Source of the DNA: Marmoricola sp. | Lineage (GTDB): Bacteria > Actinomycetota > Actinomycetes > Propionibacteriales > Nocardioidaceae | Direction of reading: 5' to 3' | Length of the DNA: 64,000 nt | NCBI GenBank assembly: GCA_025965315.1 | Contig: JAOPXD010000029.1 | Span: 19,034-83,033, forward strand | Shown here: positions 28,673 through 38,821 of the stretch, piece after piece | Position numbering within the stretch: position 1 is the first letter of the stretch | Layout of the letters: every line of letters begins with the position of its first letter | Program-made: the position numbers and the translations under genes | Notes under the pieces: generated by a model | Told to the model about the DNA's origin: nothing | The model's input: only the letters and a program-made list of their open reading frames with translations | Databases searched by the model: none

Positions 28673-29262
28673 CTCGTGGGCGAGTCCTCGGTCTCCTCGC
28701 GCAGGCGCGGTTCGGTCCGGTTCTCCGGACGGATGCCGGCCTTGTCGGCGTAGAAGGCACGCACGAAATCCATGTCGGCGACGACGTCCCCGGTCGGGTG
28801 GAAGGTCGGGCCGATGCCCAGGGTGCGGGTCGGACCGTCGACGAAGCCGAGGCTGATCGGGAGGCCGGTCTGCTCGGCGATCCGGTAGAAACCGGGCTTC
28901 CAGTACTCGCCCTTGCCGCGGGTTCCTTCAGGCGCGATGGTGAGCAGGAACGCGTTCGGGCCGTCGGCTTCCTCGAGCAGTGCCCGGATTGCCGCACCGG
29001 GATCGGCGCGGTCGAGCGGGACGCCGCCGGTCTTGCGAAGGACCCACCCCACCACGCCCTTGAAGTAGGTGTGGCTGATCAGTGCCTGCGGGCGGGCGCC
29101 GTGCGACCAGGCGATCGACAGCATCACGGCCCAGTCCCACTCGGAGGTGTGCGGAGCGCCGACGAGGATCCCGCTGGTCGGCACGTTGCCGACCAGCCGC
29201 CACCGCGTCAGCCGGAGGGTGCCTCGGGCGAGCGCGCGTCGGACCCTCATCGTGTGTGCCAT
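28669..29262 (-). CDS. 1-acylglycerol-3-phosphate acyltransferase-like protein
   Basis: 'GAPHTSEWDWAVML' (HxxxxD), 'APEGTRGKGEYWKPGFYRIA'. Confidence 0.85.
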   Translation of the reverse strand: MAHTMRVRRALARGTLRLTRWRLVGNVPTSGILVGAPHTSEWDWAVMLSIAWSHGARPQALISHTYFKGVVGWVLRKTGGVPLDRADPGAAIRALLEEADGPNAFLLTIAPEGTRGKGEYWKPGFYRIAEQTGLPISLGFVDGPTRTLGIGPTFHPTGDVVADMDFVRAFYADKAGIRPENRTEPRLREETEDSPTS

Positions 29263-29415
29263 GCCGTGACGCTAGCCCAGGGCGCGGAGCAAGCTGATCC
29301 TTCCGTCTCCGGTGAAGCGCACCATGTACGGGCTCGGTGCGACGTGGGCCGCGGCCGTCAGGGCAAGAACGATGCTGCCTGAGCTTGAGGGAGGTGATCT
29401 GGGTGCGTCCCGTGA

Positions 29416-29613
29416 GGTTCAGGAGAGGTTCTCGACCTGATCGCCCAGCACGTCACCAATGCGGAGATCGCCGAGCGGCTGTTCCTCTCCGAGCGCACGG
29501 TCGAGCACCACGTCTCGTCGGTGCTCGGCAAGCTGGGAGTCGGCTCCCGGGTCGAGGCTAGGAAGGAAGCGTCCGCCGAGGGATCCTGGACTGATCGTGC
29601 GCTGTTAGTCTGA
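29416..29613 (+). pseudogene. remnant of a LuxR-type HTH domain
   Basis: in-frame 'GSGEVLDLIAQHVTNAEIAERLFLSERTVEHHVSSVLGKLGVGSRVEARKEA' preceded by an in-frame stop at 29413-29415; no intact N-terminal part. Confidence 0.65.
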
Positions 29614-29659
29614 ATTGTTCCTGTTCGGGAACCAGCCGGTCAATCCACAGGGGCCCCCG

Positions 29660-31333
29660 ATGCGCCACAGTTCTGTCCTGGGCGTTGTCGCCTTCCTGGC
29701 CGTCGGTCTGTTGGTCCCGGCGGCCCACGCGCAGGACTTCAGCCCGGTGCCGCACCTGGTCCGGGACCTCCGGCCGGGTGCGACCGGCTCGAACATCGTC
29801 ACCGGCACGCGGGGAGGCGCCTCCCTCGGTTCGGTGGTGGTCTTCGGTGCCAACGCGACCGGGACGAACGACGGGATGCCGTGGGCGAGCGACGGCACGG
29901 CCAAGGGCACCAAGCTGCTGAGCACGGTGGCCAACGACCCGCAGGACTTCGTCGCGTTCAAGGGCGCCGTGTACTTCTCCGCCGACGACGCGGACGGACG
30001 CGAGCTCTGGAAGACGGACGGGACGCCTGCCGGGACCAAGCTCTTCGCGAACATCAACGCCGGAGCCGGGGTCGGTTCCGGGCCGGCGGATCTGACCGTC
30101 GTCGGCAGCAACCTGTACTTCGTGGCGACGCCGTCGGGCAGCGCCCAGCAGCTGTTCAGCCTGAGCGCTCCGCCTGCGGTCGGCCCGGCGTTCCTGCACC
30201 AGGTCACCAGCTTCACCGGAACCACGCAGATCAACGCCTTGGCCGCCTGGGGCTCCAAGATCGTGTTCGCGAGCTCGGCGACGGCCGGCACGGGCCTGGA
30301 GCCCTGGATCAGCGACGGGACCTCGAACGGGACCAAGATCCTGATGAACATCGCCCCGGGCGCGGCCAGCTCGAGCCCGAACGAGTTCACGCCGGTCGGC
30401 TCCTACGTCTACTTCCGGGCCGACACCGCGGCGTCCGGGGAGGAGCTCTGGCGCAGCGACGGCACCGGCAACGCCGGCGCGACCACCCAGGTCGCCGATC
30501 TCTGGCCGGGTTCGAGCGGCTCCAACCCGACCGACCTCTACGCCTTCGGCAACGAGCTGCTGTTCAGCGCGACGATCGCGAACGGCGACATGCTCTGGTC
30601 GACGACCGGTGCCAACCCCCAGGTCCTGGTACCCGGCCTCCGCGGCGGGGGCACCGACGACAACCCGACGGGCTGGACGCTCTACCGGGGATACGTGTAC
30701 TTCAGCGGGTCGACTCCGCAGCTCGGTGCCGAGCTGTACCGGACGATGGGCTCGCCCGCGACCACCACGATGGTCAAGAACATCAACACCGGTACGTCGA
30801 ACAGCTCACCGCAGGGCTTCCGGATCGTTGCCGGAGAGCTGCTCTTCAACGCGGAAGACGCGACCCACGGGTCCGAGCTCTGGCGCTCGAACGGGACCTC
30901 GACCGGCACCGCCCTGGTGGGCGACCTCAACCCCGGCAGCGCGAGCAGCTACCCGACCATGATCGGGGTCGTCGGCAACACCCTGTTCTTCGAGGCCCTC
31001 GACGTCGCGCACGGCCGTGAGCTGTGGTCGTACACGGCTGCGGCCTCGACGACGAAGGCCTCCCCGAAGGCGTCGTACACGAAGGCGAACGCCAAGGCCA
31101 AGCACATCCACGTGACCGTCAAGGTCACGGCGAGCGGCTTCACGCCGACCGGGACCGTCGTCCTCAAGAAGGGCTCGACGACGATCGGCACCGGGACGCT
31201 GGCGAACGGCAAGGTCTCGATCCGGATCACGATCAAGCTGCCCCACGGCAGGACCCGGGTGCGGGCGTACTACGGCGGGTCGTCCCGGGCGAGCACCTCG
31301 TCGTCGGCCGTGTTCACCGTCAAGGTGACGTGA
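29660..31333 (+). CDS. secreted ELWxxDGT-repeat (hyalin-like) protein with C-terminal Ig-like domain
   Basis: repeats 'ELWKTDGTPAGTKLF', 'EPWISDGTSNGTKILMNI', 'ELWRSDGTGN', 'ELWRSNGTSTGTALVGDLNPGS'; ATG 29660 with signal peptide. Confidence 0.88.
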   Translation: MRHSSVLGVVAFLAVGLLVPAAHAQDFSPVPHLVRDLRPGATGSNIVTGTRGGASLGSVVVFGANATGTNDGMPWASDGTAKGTKLLSTVANDPQDFVAFKGAVYFSADDADGRELWKTDGTPAGTKLFANINAGAGVGSGPADLTVVGSNLYFVATPSGSAQQLFSLSAPPAVGPAFLHQVTSFTGTTQINALAAWGSKIVFASSATAGTGLEPWISDGTSNGTKILMNIAPGAASSSPNEFTPVGSYVYFRADTAASGEELWRSDGTGNAGATTQVADLWPGSSGSNPTDLYAFGNELLFSATIANGDMLWSTTGANPQVLVPGLRGGGTDDNPTGWTLYRGYVYFSGSTPQLGAELYRTMGSPATTTMVKNINTGTSNSSPQGFRIVAGELLFNAEDATHGSELWRSNGTSTGTALVGDLNPGSASSYPTMIGVVGNTLFFEALDVAHGRELWSYTAAASTTKASPKASYTKANAKAKHIHVTVKVTASGFTPTGTVVLKKGSTTIGTGTLANGKVSIRITIKLPHGRTRVRAYYGGSSRASTSSSAVFTVKVT

Positions 31334-31406
31334 CCGATCCGGACGACCCGCGCTGCCGGGACCTTCGCCTCTGAGATCCTTCGTCGGCGTCCCCGACGCT
31401 GGAGGC

Positions 31407-31748
31407 ATGACTACAGACGAACGAATCGCCACCCTCGAATCCCGGATCGATCACCTCCAGGAAGCGCACCGCATCGTCGTCGGGCAGCTGGCCCAGGCGC
31501 ACATCGACCAGTGGCAGGGCCGTATCGACGACCTCGAGCTGCAGGTGCGCCTCGGCACCGCTGATGCCACCGACCGGATCGCGGTGCTGACCACCGAGCT
31601 CAACACCCGGTGGCGCCAGGCCAGGGCGCAGCTCGCCAGCGCGTCGGCCACCACGACCGAGGTCACGGACACGATCAGGACCGGCCTGGAGAGCGCGTAC
31701 AAGGACGTTCGCGATGCCGTGGTCGAGTCGCGCAAACAGCTCACCTGA
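31407..31748 (+). CDS. coiled-coil hypothetical protein
   Basis: ATG after a GGAGG-type SD; heptad-like 'RIATLESRIDHLQEAHRIVVGQLAQAHIDQWQGRIDDLELQ'. Confidence 0.65.
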   Translation: MTTDERIATLESRIDHLQEAHRIVVGQLAQAHIDQWQGRIDDLELQVRLGTADATDRIAVLTTELNTRWRQARAQLASASATTTEVTDTIRTGLESAYKDVRDAVVESRKQLT

Positions 31749-31753
31749 TCGGC

Positions 31754-34351
31754 GTGGACACCGTCGCCTCTGCGGCCGGCAAGGACGCGACCCAGGTCAT
31801 GGCGGCGCTCGGCGTCACCGACGCCGACGGGCTGTCGACCGCAGAGGCCTCTGTCCGCGCGCAGACCTACGGGCCCAATGCTGTCTCCACCAACGGCGCC
31901 CGGTTCTTCCCGGTGCTGCTGCGTCAGGTGCGCTCGCCCCTGCTCGGGCTCCTGCTCGCTGCGGCCGGTGCGTCGTTCGTGGTCGGGCAGCACAGCGACG
32001 CGATCATCATCGGTGCCATCGTGGCGATGTCGGTCGGACTCGGTTTCGTGAACGAGTACCGCGCCGAGAAGGCAGCCCAGGCGCTGCACTCCCAGATCAG
32101 CCACCAGGCCGTCGTGCTCCGGGACGGCGCGCGGGTCTCCGTCGACGTCGCAGCGCTGGTTCCGGGCGATGTCGTGTTCCTGGAGCTCGGTGACGTCGTG
32201 CCGGCGGACCTCCGGCTGCTCGAGGTCAACGGACTCGAGTGCGACGAGTCGATGATGACCGGCGAGTCCCAGCCGGTCGAGAAGGGTACGTCCCCAGTTA
32301 CGTCGGGCACTGCCCTGGCCGAGCTGAGCTGTGGTGCCCTGATGGGCACGGTCGTCCATGCCGGCAGCGGGCGCGGGGTCGTGGTCGCCACCGGTGCCGC
32401 TGCGCAGTTCGGATCGATCGCTGCCGGCCTCAGCACCCATCAGCTCGACACGACGTTCCAGTCCGGGCTGCGCCGCTTCTCGATGATGCTGGTCTACGTG
32501 GCCGGCGCCCTGACCACCTTGATCTTCGTGGCGAACCTGATCCTGCAGCGACCGTTCCTGGACTCGTTGCTCTTCTCGCTCGCCATCGCCGTCGGGATCA
32601 CTCCGCAGCTCCTTCCTGCCGTCGTCTCGACCAGCCTCGCTGCCGGCTCCCGCCGGATGCTGCTCCGCCGGGTCCTGGTCAAGCGGCTCGTCTGCATCGA
32701 GGACCTGGGGGACGTCGGCACGCTCTTCACGGACAAGACCGGAACGCTCACGCTCGGGCGGCTGACCTATGCGCGGGCGGTTGCGAGCGGAGAAGCCCGA
32801 ACCGCTGACGTCCTGCGCTGGGGACTGCTCTGCGCTGAAGCCCCGCCCATGAAGGCCTTCGCCGACGGGCACGCGGTGGGAGGCAACGCCCTCGACCGAG
32901 CGCTCGCGGACTCGCCGGCAGCCGAGCAGATCTGGGACCAGCTCGGTTCCTTCTCGCGCGAGTCGGTGCTGCCGTTCGACCACGACCGTCGAATGGCGTC
33001 GGTCGTCGTACGCGATCGGGTCGGGGTGACGACCCTGGTGACCAAAGGCGCACCGGAGACCGTTCTGGAACGATGCGTCGACGTACCGGAGTCAGCCCGG
33101 CGAGCACTCGCCGCCGAATTCGACGCCGGCAACCGGGTGGTCGCCGTGGCCACCCGGGCGACGGCACGGACGCAGCTGAGCGCCGACTGCGAGAGCGATC
33201 TCCACCTCGTCGGCCTGCTGGTGTTCCTCGACCCACCCAAGACCGACGCCGCCGATGCGCTCGCACGGCTGGCACGCCTGGGCATCACGACCAAGGTGGT
33301 CACCGGCGACAACCCGGCGGTCGCGGTCAAGGTGTGTCGCGACCTCGGGCTGGGCGGGGCGGCCGTCCTCACCGGGGTCGACCTCGACGCCCTGTCCGAC
33401 CAGGAGCTCCCGGCCGCGGTCGCGGCGACCACGGTGTTCGCCCGGGTCTCGCCGGCGCACAAGGCCCGGATCGTGACGGCTGGCCGCGTCGGTGGCGGAG
33501 GCGTTGCCTTCCTCGGCGACGGGGTCAACGACGCCCTGGCCCTGCACGCCGCCGACGTCGGTATCTCGGTCGACTCGGGCACCGATGTCGCCAAGGACGC
33601 CGCCGACGTGATCCTGCTCGACAAGGATCTCGACGTCCTCGCGGACGGGGTCGCCGAGGGACGCCGGATCTTCGCGAACACGATCAAGTACGTCCTGATG
33701 GGCACTTCGAGCAATTTCGGCAACATGTTCTCGGCGGCGACGGCGTCGCTGTTCCTGTCGTTCCTGCCGATGCTGCCCTCGCAGATCCTGCTCAACAACC
33801 TGCTCTACGACACCAGCCAGCTGGCGATCCCCACCGACAACGTCGACGAGGAGCAGCTGCGCCGGCCCTCGCACTGGGACCTCGCCTTCATCCGCCGCTT
33901 CATGTTCGTGTTCGGTCCGTTGAGCTCCGTGTTCGACTTCGCGACCTTCGCCGTGATGCTCGGCGTCTTCCATGCCGGTACGGCGGAGTTCCGGTCCGGG
34001 TGGTTCGTCGAGTCGCTGGCGACCCAGTCGTTGGTCATCTTCGCCATCCGGACCCGGCGGGTGCCGTTCTTCCGGAGCCGTCCGAGCCTGGAGGTCACCC
34101 TGGCTGCCCTCACCGTCGTCGCCGTGGGTGCGGTGCTGCCGGCGTCGCCGCTGGCGCACGCGCTGGGGTTCGCGCCGCTGCCGGGGGCGTTCTTCGCTGC
34201 CCTGGTCGGCATGGTGTGCGCGTACCTCGCCCTGATCGAGATCGGCAAGCGCTGGTTCTACCGGCTCTCCCAGGAGCCGGCGCCCGTCCCGGTCGTGCAC
34301 GGCAGGCTGCTGCGCCGTCGGGTGCGACGGTTCACCGTTGCCAGCAGATGA
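31754..34351 (+). CDS. mgtA: magnesium-translocating P-type ATPase
   Basis: 'MTGESQPVEKG', 'DKTGTLTLGRL', 'GDGVNDALALHAADVGISVDSGTDVAKDAADVILLDKDLDVLADGVAEGRRIFANTIKYVLMGTSSNFGNMFS'. Confidence 0.9.
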   Translation: MDTVASAAGKDATQVMAALGVTDADGLSTAEASVRAQTYGPNAVSTNGARFFPVLLRQVRSPLLGLLLAAAGASFVVGQHSDAIIIGAIVAMSVGLGFVNEYRAEKAAQALHSQISHQAVVLRDGARVSVDVAALVPGDVVFLELGDVVPADLRLLEVNGLECDESMMTGESQPVEKGTSPVTSGTALAELSCGALMGTVVHAGSGRGVVVATGAAAQFGSIAAGLSTHQLDTTFQSGLRRFSMMLVYVAGALTTLIFVANLILQRPFLDSLLFSLAIAVGITPQLLPAVVSTSLAAGSRRMLLRRVLVKRLVCIEDLGDVGTLFTDKTGTLTLGRLTYARAVASGEARTADVLRWGLLCAEAPPMKAFADGHAVGGNALDRALADSPAAEQIWDQLGSFSRESVLPFDHDRRMASVVVRDRVGVTTLVTKGAPETVLERCVDVPESARRALAAEFDAGNRVVAVATRATARTQLSADCESDLHLVGLLVFLDPPKTDAADALARLARLGITTKVVTGDNPAVAVKVCRDLGLGGAAVLTGVDLDALSDQELPAAVAATTVFARVSPAHKARIVTAGRVGGGGVAFLGDGVNDALALHAADVGISVDSGTDVAKDAADVILLDKDLDVLADGVAEGRRIFANTIKYVLMGTSSNFGNMFSAATASLFLSFLPMLPSQILLNNLLYDTSQLAIPTDNVDEEQLRRPSHWDLAFIRRFMFVFGPLSSVFDFATFAVMLGVFHAGTAEFRSGWFVESLATQSLVIFAIRTRRVPFFRSRPSLEVTLAALTVVAVGAVLPASPLAHALGFAPLPGAFFAALVGMVCAYLALIEIGKRWFYRLSQEPAPVPVVHGRLLRRRVRRFTVASR

Positions 34352-35385
34352 CGTTCTGGGGCTGGGTACGCCGGGTGGGGCTGACGGTGCTGGCCGTCGC
34401 CCTGGTGGAGTACCTCGCGGTGCCCCAGCTCGTCGAGGCGCGCAGCGAGCTGCGGCTCTTCGCCGACGCCAAGGTCTGGCTGCTCCTGGGGGCGCTCGTG
34501 TTCGAGGCCGCCTCGCTGCTGTCCTACACCGCGCTGACCCGGGCGGTTCTGGCACCGGAGGTCCGTCCGTCCTTCTCCGTCCAGCTCCGGATCGACCTGA
34601 CCGGTCTCGGGGCGAGCCACCTGCTGCCGGGCGGAACCGCGAGCGCCTCGGCGCTGCGGTACCGGCTGATGACCGCGCGCGGGGTCCCGGGGACGGATGC
34701 GCTCTCGACAGCCGCGGTCGAGACGGTCGTCGGATTCATCGGCCTGGTCGCCACCTTCACCGGCGGGGTCGTGCTGGCATCACCGGGCGTCTGGTCGCAC
34801 CCGGGCTACGTCCTGGCCGGGCTCGCCGGGGCGGCTGTGCTCGCTGCGGCGTACGCAGCAGTCGCGACGGGCCGACTGAGCCCCCGGTCCTGGCCGGCGC
34901 ACCGGGACCGTCGGGTCCGGGAGACCCGTGCCGGTCGCTGGTTCGCCGCTCAGAGCGCGCGCGCCGTCGTCACCTCACGTCGCGTGGCCGAGCGCGCGGA
35001 CACCCTCCTGCGGACGCGCCGGCAACGCCGCCGGCTGCTCGGCTGGGCTGCCGGGAACTGGCTGTTCGACGCGGTCAGCCTCTGGCTGTGCCTGGCGGCG
35101 TACGGCGTCGATGTCCGCCCCGGAGCACTCCTGGTCGCCTACGGGGCGGCCAACCTGGCCGGGTTGCTCCCGTTCACCCCCGGCGGACTCGGCATCGTCG
35201 AGGGGGTGCTGATCCCCGCGCTGGCCGTTCTCAGCGGAGCGGCAGGACCGGTCGTGCTCGGCGTCCTGACCTGGCGCGCGCTGGAGTTCTGGCTGCCGAT
35301 CCCGGTCTCCGGGCTGGCGTACCTCAGCCTCCGCCCCTGGAGCACCCGCAGGCTTCGTCAGGCGAGCGCCCACTCAGCGCGGTAG
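34348..35385 (+). CDS. lysylphosphatidylglycerol synthase TM-domain (UPF0104)-like membrane protein
   Basis: ATGA overlap with mgtA; 'LPGGTASASALRYRLMTARGVPGTDALSTAAVETVVGFIGL...NLAGLLPFTPGGLGIVEGVLIPALAVLSG'. Confidence 0.8.
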   Translation: MTFWGWVRRVGLTVLAVALVEYLAVPQLVEARSELRLFADAKVWLLLGALVFEAASLLSYTALTRAVLAPEVRPSFSVQLRIDLTGLGASHLLPGGTASASALRYRLMTARGVPGTDALSTAAVETVVGFIGLVATFTGGVVLASPGVWSHPGYVLAGLAGAAVLAAAYAAVATGRLSPRSWPAHRDRRVRETRAGRWFAAQSARAVVTSRRVAERADTLLRTRRQRRRLLGWAAGNWLFDAVSLWLCLAAYGVDVRPGALLVAYGAANLAGLLPFTPGGLGIVEGVLIPALAVLSGAAGPVVLGVLTWRALEFWLPIPVSGLAYLSLRPWSTRRLRQASAHSAR

Positions 35386-35657
35386 GCAGGATGCTGCGCG
35401 TACGGCAGGGCGAGCAGCCTGAGCGCCCGACAAGGTTGGCCGTCCTCCTTCGGGCAGCACCCGCACCGGGTGATCGTCTCGGTCCCGACCCGCGACACGA
35501 TCGTCATCGAGTGGTCGTTGTGCCGCTCGATCTCGGCGCGCAGCTCGGTGTGCCGGGCCGGCGGGTGGTGGCGGGTCGACGGCCGTCCCTGTCGCGCGTC
35601 CGACTCGGCTTCGTCCTGCATCGCGCGGGAGAGAAGGAAGTCCTTGATTGCTGTCAT
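35358..35657 (-). CDS. DUF6221-like protein
   Basis: 'FLLSRAMQDEAES...HTELRAEIERHNDHSMTIVSRVGTETITRCGCCPKEDGQPCRALRLLALPYAQHPAYRAEWAL'. Confidence 0.65.
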   Translation of the reverse strand: MTAIKDFLLSRAMQDEAESDARQGRPSTRHHPPARHTELRAEIERHNDHSMTIVSRVGTETITRCGCCPKEDGQPCRALRLLALPYAQHPAYRAEWALA

Positions 35658-35732
35658 GGCGCCTGCCGATCAGCGACGGACACGGTGCGATCCGAGTACG
35701 CACAGTTGTCCGACTTGTACGATACGCCGGTT

Positions 35733-36245
35733 TCAGCGGTTTGGGGTGACGAGCGCCGGGACCATCGCGTCGTGCGGGACCAGCACCACCGGGCAGCCCG
35801 CGCGCAGCCGCACCTCGGCCGTCAGACGCGTGCCGACGGCGCCCTCGCCGGCGCCGGGATCGGGTTCGTCCGTGCCGAGGACGAGGACGCTCGCCCCCTC
35901 GGCCGCGCTGAGGAGCAGGTCGCGGACGCTTCCGTTCTCGAGTCGCACCGAGTAGGTCGGCACCGACTCGACCCGGGCGAGTGCCTCCGCCACGGTCCTC
36001 GCCTGGGTCCGTGCCGCGTTCCAGCGCGGTTCGCAGAAGTGGCCCGCCACGCCGTGGACCACGACCGGTGCGTGCATCGGCCAGACGGTCACGATCTCGA
36101 GGGCCCAGCTGTTCTGGTACGCCGTGCGCATCGCCCACAGCAGCGCGTCGTAGCTCGCGGCTGATCCGTCCACGCCGACGACGGCGACGAAGCGGTGCTC
36201 GGCCGGCGTCCGCTGCGCAGGTACCTGGGGATCGCTCATCGTCAC
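35733..36245 (-). CDS. universal stress protein
   Basis: 'RFVAVVGVDGSAASYDALLWAMRTAYQNSWALEIVTVWP', 'VLVLGTDEPDPG'. Confidence 0.8.
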   Translation of the reverse strand: MTMSDPQVPAQRTPAEHRFVAVVGVDGSAASYDALLWAMRTAYQNSWALEIVTVWPMHAPVVVHGVAGHFCEPRWNAARTQARTVAEALARVESVPTYSVRLENGSVRDLLLSAAEGASVLVLGTDEPDPGAGEGAVGTRLTAEVRLRAGCPVVLVPHDAMVPALVTPNR

Positions 36246-37192
36246 AGGCCCGTCGCCGCGACGCCGGCGTCGATGCAGGCGTCAGGGACCACGACGACGA
36301 CGCACGGCGCACGTCCCACGACCTGCCTGCTGACCTCGTCGGTCAGCAGGTCGTAGAACGCGTTGGTCGGATGGGTGCCGATGACGACCAGCTCGGCCCT
36401 CTCGGCGGCCCGCAGCAGCGCGACGTGCGGAAGGTCGTGCACCGCCTGCAGGCTGACCCGTACGTCGGGGAACTTCTCGGCCATCCCGGCGACGACCTCT
36501 GCGACAAGGACGTGCTGGTCCTCGATGTTCGCCTGGACCAGGGACCGTGCCCGGGACGGGTAGCCAGCGGTCTGCTCGTCCCAGTAGGCGTGCAGCACGG
36601 TGAGCGGCAGCGATCGCACCGAGGCGATCCGGTACGCGAACTCGAGCGCCGCCGAGGACCGCTTCGTGCCGTCCACGCCGACGAGCACCCCCGACCTCAG
36701 ATCCCGGTCCTGACCGGTCGAGTCCGGGGTGAACTCACGCCCCTCACGGAGTACGACGACGGGGCAGGCGGCGTGCTGGGTGACCGCAAGACTGACGGAG
36801 CCGAGGAACAGGCTCGCCATCGGCCCACGACCGCGTGAGCCGAGCACGACCATCGAGGCATCCTCGGCCAGCTCGAGCAGGGCGTCCCGGGGGTCGGACT
36901 CGGTGAGCACCTGGTGCAGCACCACGGAGGCGTCCTGATCGGTCGCCACGTCGACGGCGTGCGTCAGCTCGGCCGCGCCCGCGGTCCGGCAGGCGTCGAG
37001 CACGAACGTCGGGTCGAATCCTGGCTCGATCATCCAGGAGCTGACGGCGACCGGGCTGATCGCGTGCGCGAGCACCAGCGGCCGGCGCTCCAGGGCCGCC
37101 TGGTCCACCGCCCACAGCACGGCCCGGTTGCTGCCGGTCGACCCGTCCACTCCGACGACGATGGCACCCAGCGGAATCTCTTTCGTATCCAT
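36242..37192 (-). CDS. universal stress protein, tandem UspA domains
   Basis: 'IVVGVDGSTGSNRAVLWAVDQAALERRPLVLAHAI', 'VVLGSRGRGPMASLFLGSVSLAVTQHAACPVVVLR', 'GVLVGVDGTKRSSAALEFAYRIA'. Confidence 0.92.
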   Translation of the reverse strand: MDTKEIPLGAIVVGVDGSTGSNRAVLWAVDQAALERRPLVLAHAISPVAVSSWMIEPGFDPTFVLDACRTAGAAELTHAVDVATDQDASVVLHQVLTESDPRDALLELAEDASMVVLGSRGRGPMASLFLGSVSLAVTQHAACPVVVLREGREFTPDSTGQDRDLRSGVLVGVDGTKRSSAALEFAYRIASVRSLPLTVLHAYWDEQTAGYPSRARSLVQANIEDQHVLVAEVVAGMAEKFPDVRVSLQAVHDLPHVALLRAAERAELVVIGTHPTNAFYDLLTDEVSRQVVGRAPCVVVVVPDACIDAGVAATGL

Positions 37193-37250
37193 GGTGCGAG
37201 CCTCGCCCGACCCGACCCGCCGGCGGCAGTGTCCGGTGGCCCGGATCGCA

Positions 37251-37264
37251 GGGACGAACGTCCT
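37251..37264. promoter_or_regulatory. DosR/DevR-box-like palindrome GGGACGAACGTCCT
   Basis: read directly; between the divergent USP and permease genes; resembles the GGGACTTNNGTCCC consensus. Confidence 0.5.
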
Positions 37265-37273
37265 ACGACGTCC

Positions 37274-37287
37274 GGGGGACTTTCACT
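37274..37287. promoter_or_regulatory. second DosR-box-like site GGGGGACTTTCACT (left half-site strong)
   Basis: read directly: tccgggggactttcactctgc. Confidence 0.4.
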
Positions 37288-37382
37288 CTGCGCCCGATGA
37301 CCTTCGGCCCTGATCCGGCGGTGCGCCCCGATGGTTGCGTGGACCCGGAGGCACCGGAGTCGCCGGTGCCGGAGGAGACCTG

Positions 37383-38789
37383 ATGACGCAGCTCGAGAAT
37401 CGACCGGCCGTGGTGATGCCGGCCCTGAGCTCGGACCGGCTGGGTCTGTCCCAGTCCACCGCGCTCGTGATGGGAAGCATCATCGGGGTGGGCATCTTCA
37501 GCCTCCCGTACGCGATCGCCTCGTACGGGCCGATCAGTCTGGTCGCGATGGGGATCGCGACCGTCGGTGCGATCGCGCTGGCGATGATGTTCGCGGTGAT
37601 GTCGCGCCGCTACCCGGCGCAGGGCGGTCCCTACGCCTATGCGCGTGCCGCGTTCGGCAACGGCCTCGGGTTCAGCAACGCCTGGTCCTACTGGATCACC
37701 GCTTGGGCCGGGAATGCCGCGATCGCCGTCGGCTGGGTGTTCTACGTCGAGATCTTCGTCAACAAGGGGAACGCTGTGGGCTGGTCGATCCTGATCGCGC
37801 TCTCCGGCCTGTGGATCCCCGCCGTGGTGAACCTCGCCGGCGTCCGGAGCATGGCGTCGTTCCAGGTCTGGACGACGGTGCTCAAGTTCGTCCCGCTGGC
37901 ACTGATGTCGACCCTCGGACTGTTCTTCGTCAGCGCAGGAAACTTCACGCCCTGGAACACCAGCGGCGACAGCAACGTCTCGGCCATCGGGGGCGCGATG
38001 GCGATCTGCCTGTTCAGCTACCTCGGTGTCGAGACCGCGTCCGTCGCGGCAGCCAAGGTGCGTGACCCCGCTCGCAACGTCGGACGCTCGACCATCTACG
38101 GAACGCTGGCCAGCGGGGTGGTGTACCTGTTCTCGCTGATCGCAGTCTTCGGGATCCTCCCGGCGAGCGCGCTGGCGCTGGACGGCAACAAGGCCTCCTA
38201 CTCCGCAGCCGCCAACGCGATCGTCGGGAGCGGGTCCTGGGCCGGCAACCTGGTGGCGCTCGCCGTGATCGTCTCCGGCATCGGGGCCCTGAACGGCTGG
38301 ACGATGATCGTCGCCGAGATGCCGTTGGCGGCGGCCAAGGACGGGTTGTTCCCCAAGCGCTTCGCCGAGCTGTCCGGGCGCGGGGTTCCCGCCTACGGAA
38401 TCGTCGTCTCGACCGGCCTCGCCTCACTGGCCGTCATCCTGAGCTACCTCGGGGCGAACGGCGCCACGGTGTTCACCACCCTGGTACTGATGACCGGGAT
38501 CACCTCGGCCGTCCCGTACGCGTTCTCGGCCCTGGCCCAGATCAGCTGGCGTCTGCGCGACCACCAGCACGGACACACGCCCAGGTTGTACCTCGACCTC
38601 GCGGTGGCCGCCGTGTCCCTGGCCGTCTCGATCGCCTTCATCTACTACTCCCGCAACACCGATGCCTCCTGGTACGTCGTCTGGGGCCCGTTCCTGATGG
38701 CAGGCGGCGCGTCGCTGCTCGGAATCCCCGTCTACCTGCGGATGCGGCCCTCGATGACGGCGCCCGAGCCCGTCCCTGCGTACCGATGA
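37383..38789 (+). CDS. APC-family amino acid permease (arginine/ornithine antiporter by context)
   Basis: '[34 protein letters not shown]' APC N-terminus; upstream of arcABC; ATG 37383. Confidence 0.85.
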   Translation: MTQLENRPAVVMPALSSDRLGLSQSTALVMGSIIGVGIFSLPYAIASYGPISLVAMGIATVGAIALAMMFAVMSRRYPAQGGPYAYARAAFGNGLGFSNAWSYWITAWAGNAAIAVGWVFYVEIFVNKGNAVGWSILIALSGLWIPAVVNLAGVRSMASFQVWTTVLKFVPLALMSTLGLFFVSAGNFTPWNTSGDSNVSAIGGAMAICLFSYLGVETASVAAAKVRDPARNVGRSTIYGTLASGVVYLFSLIAVFGILPASALALDGNKASYSAAANAIVGSGSWAGNLVALAVIVSGIGALNGWTMIVAEMPLAAAKDGLFPKRFAELSGRGVPAYGIVVSTGLASLAVILSYLGANGATVFTTLVLMTGITSAVPYAFSALAQISWRLRDHQHGHTPRLYLDLAVAAVSLAVSIAFIYYSRNTDASWYVVWGPFLMAGGASLLGIPVYLRMRPSMTAPEPVPAYR

Positions 38790-38821
38790 TCACTCCGCTC
38801 ACCACCCACCGAAAGGTCACC

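Noticed and set aside
29660-31333. ELWxxDGT tandem repeats as a DNA repeat/CRISPR-like array
   Set aside because: Protein-level repeats in an intact CDS with divergent nucleotides; no spacer structure
31358-31371. GGGACCTTCGCCTC as a DosR box upstream of the coiled-coil/mgtA genes
   Set aside because: Right half-site too degenerate compared with the boxes at 37251 and 47735
31451-32983. 510-aa minus-strand ORF opposite mgtA
   Set aside because: Antisense artefact; mgtA motifs on the plus strand are unambiguous
33073-34347. N-terminal 425 codons of the 770-aa ORF
   Set aside because: Out-of-frame read-through of mgtA (RR/GR-rich); the real gene starts at ATG 34348
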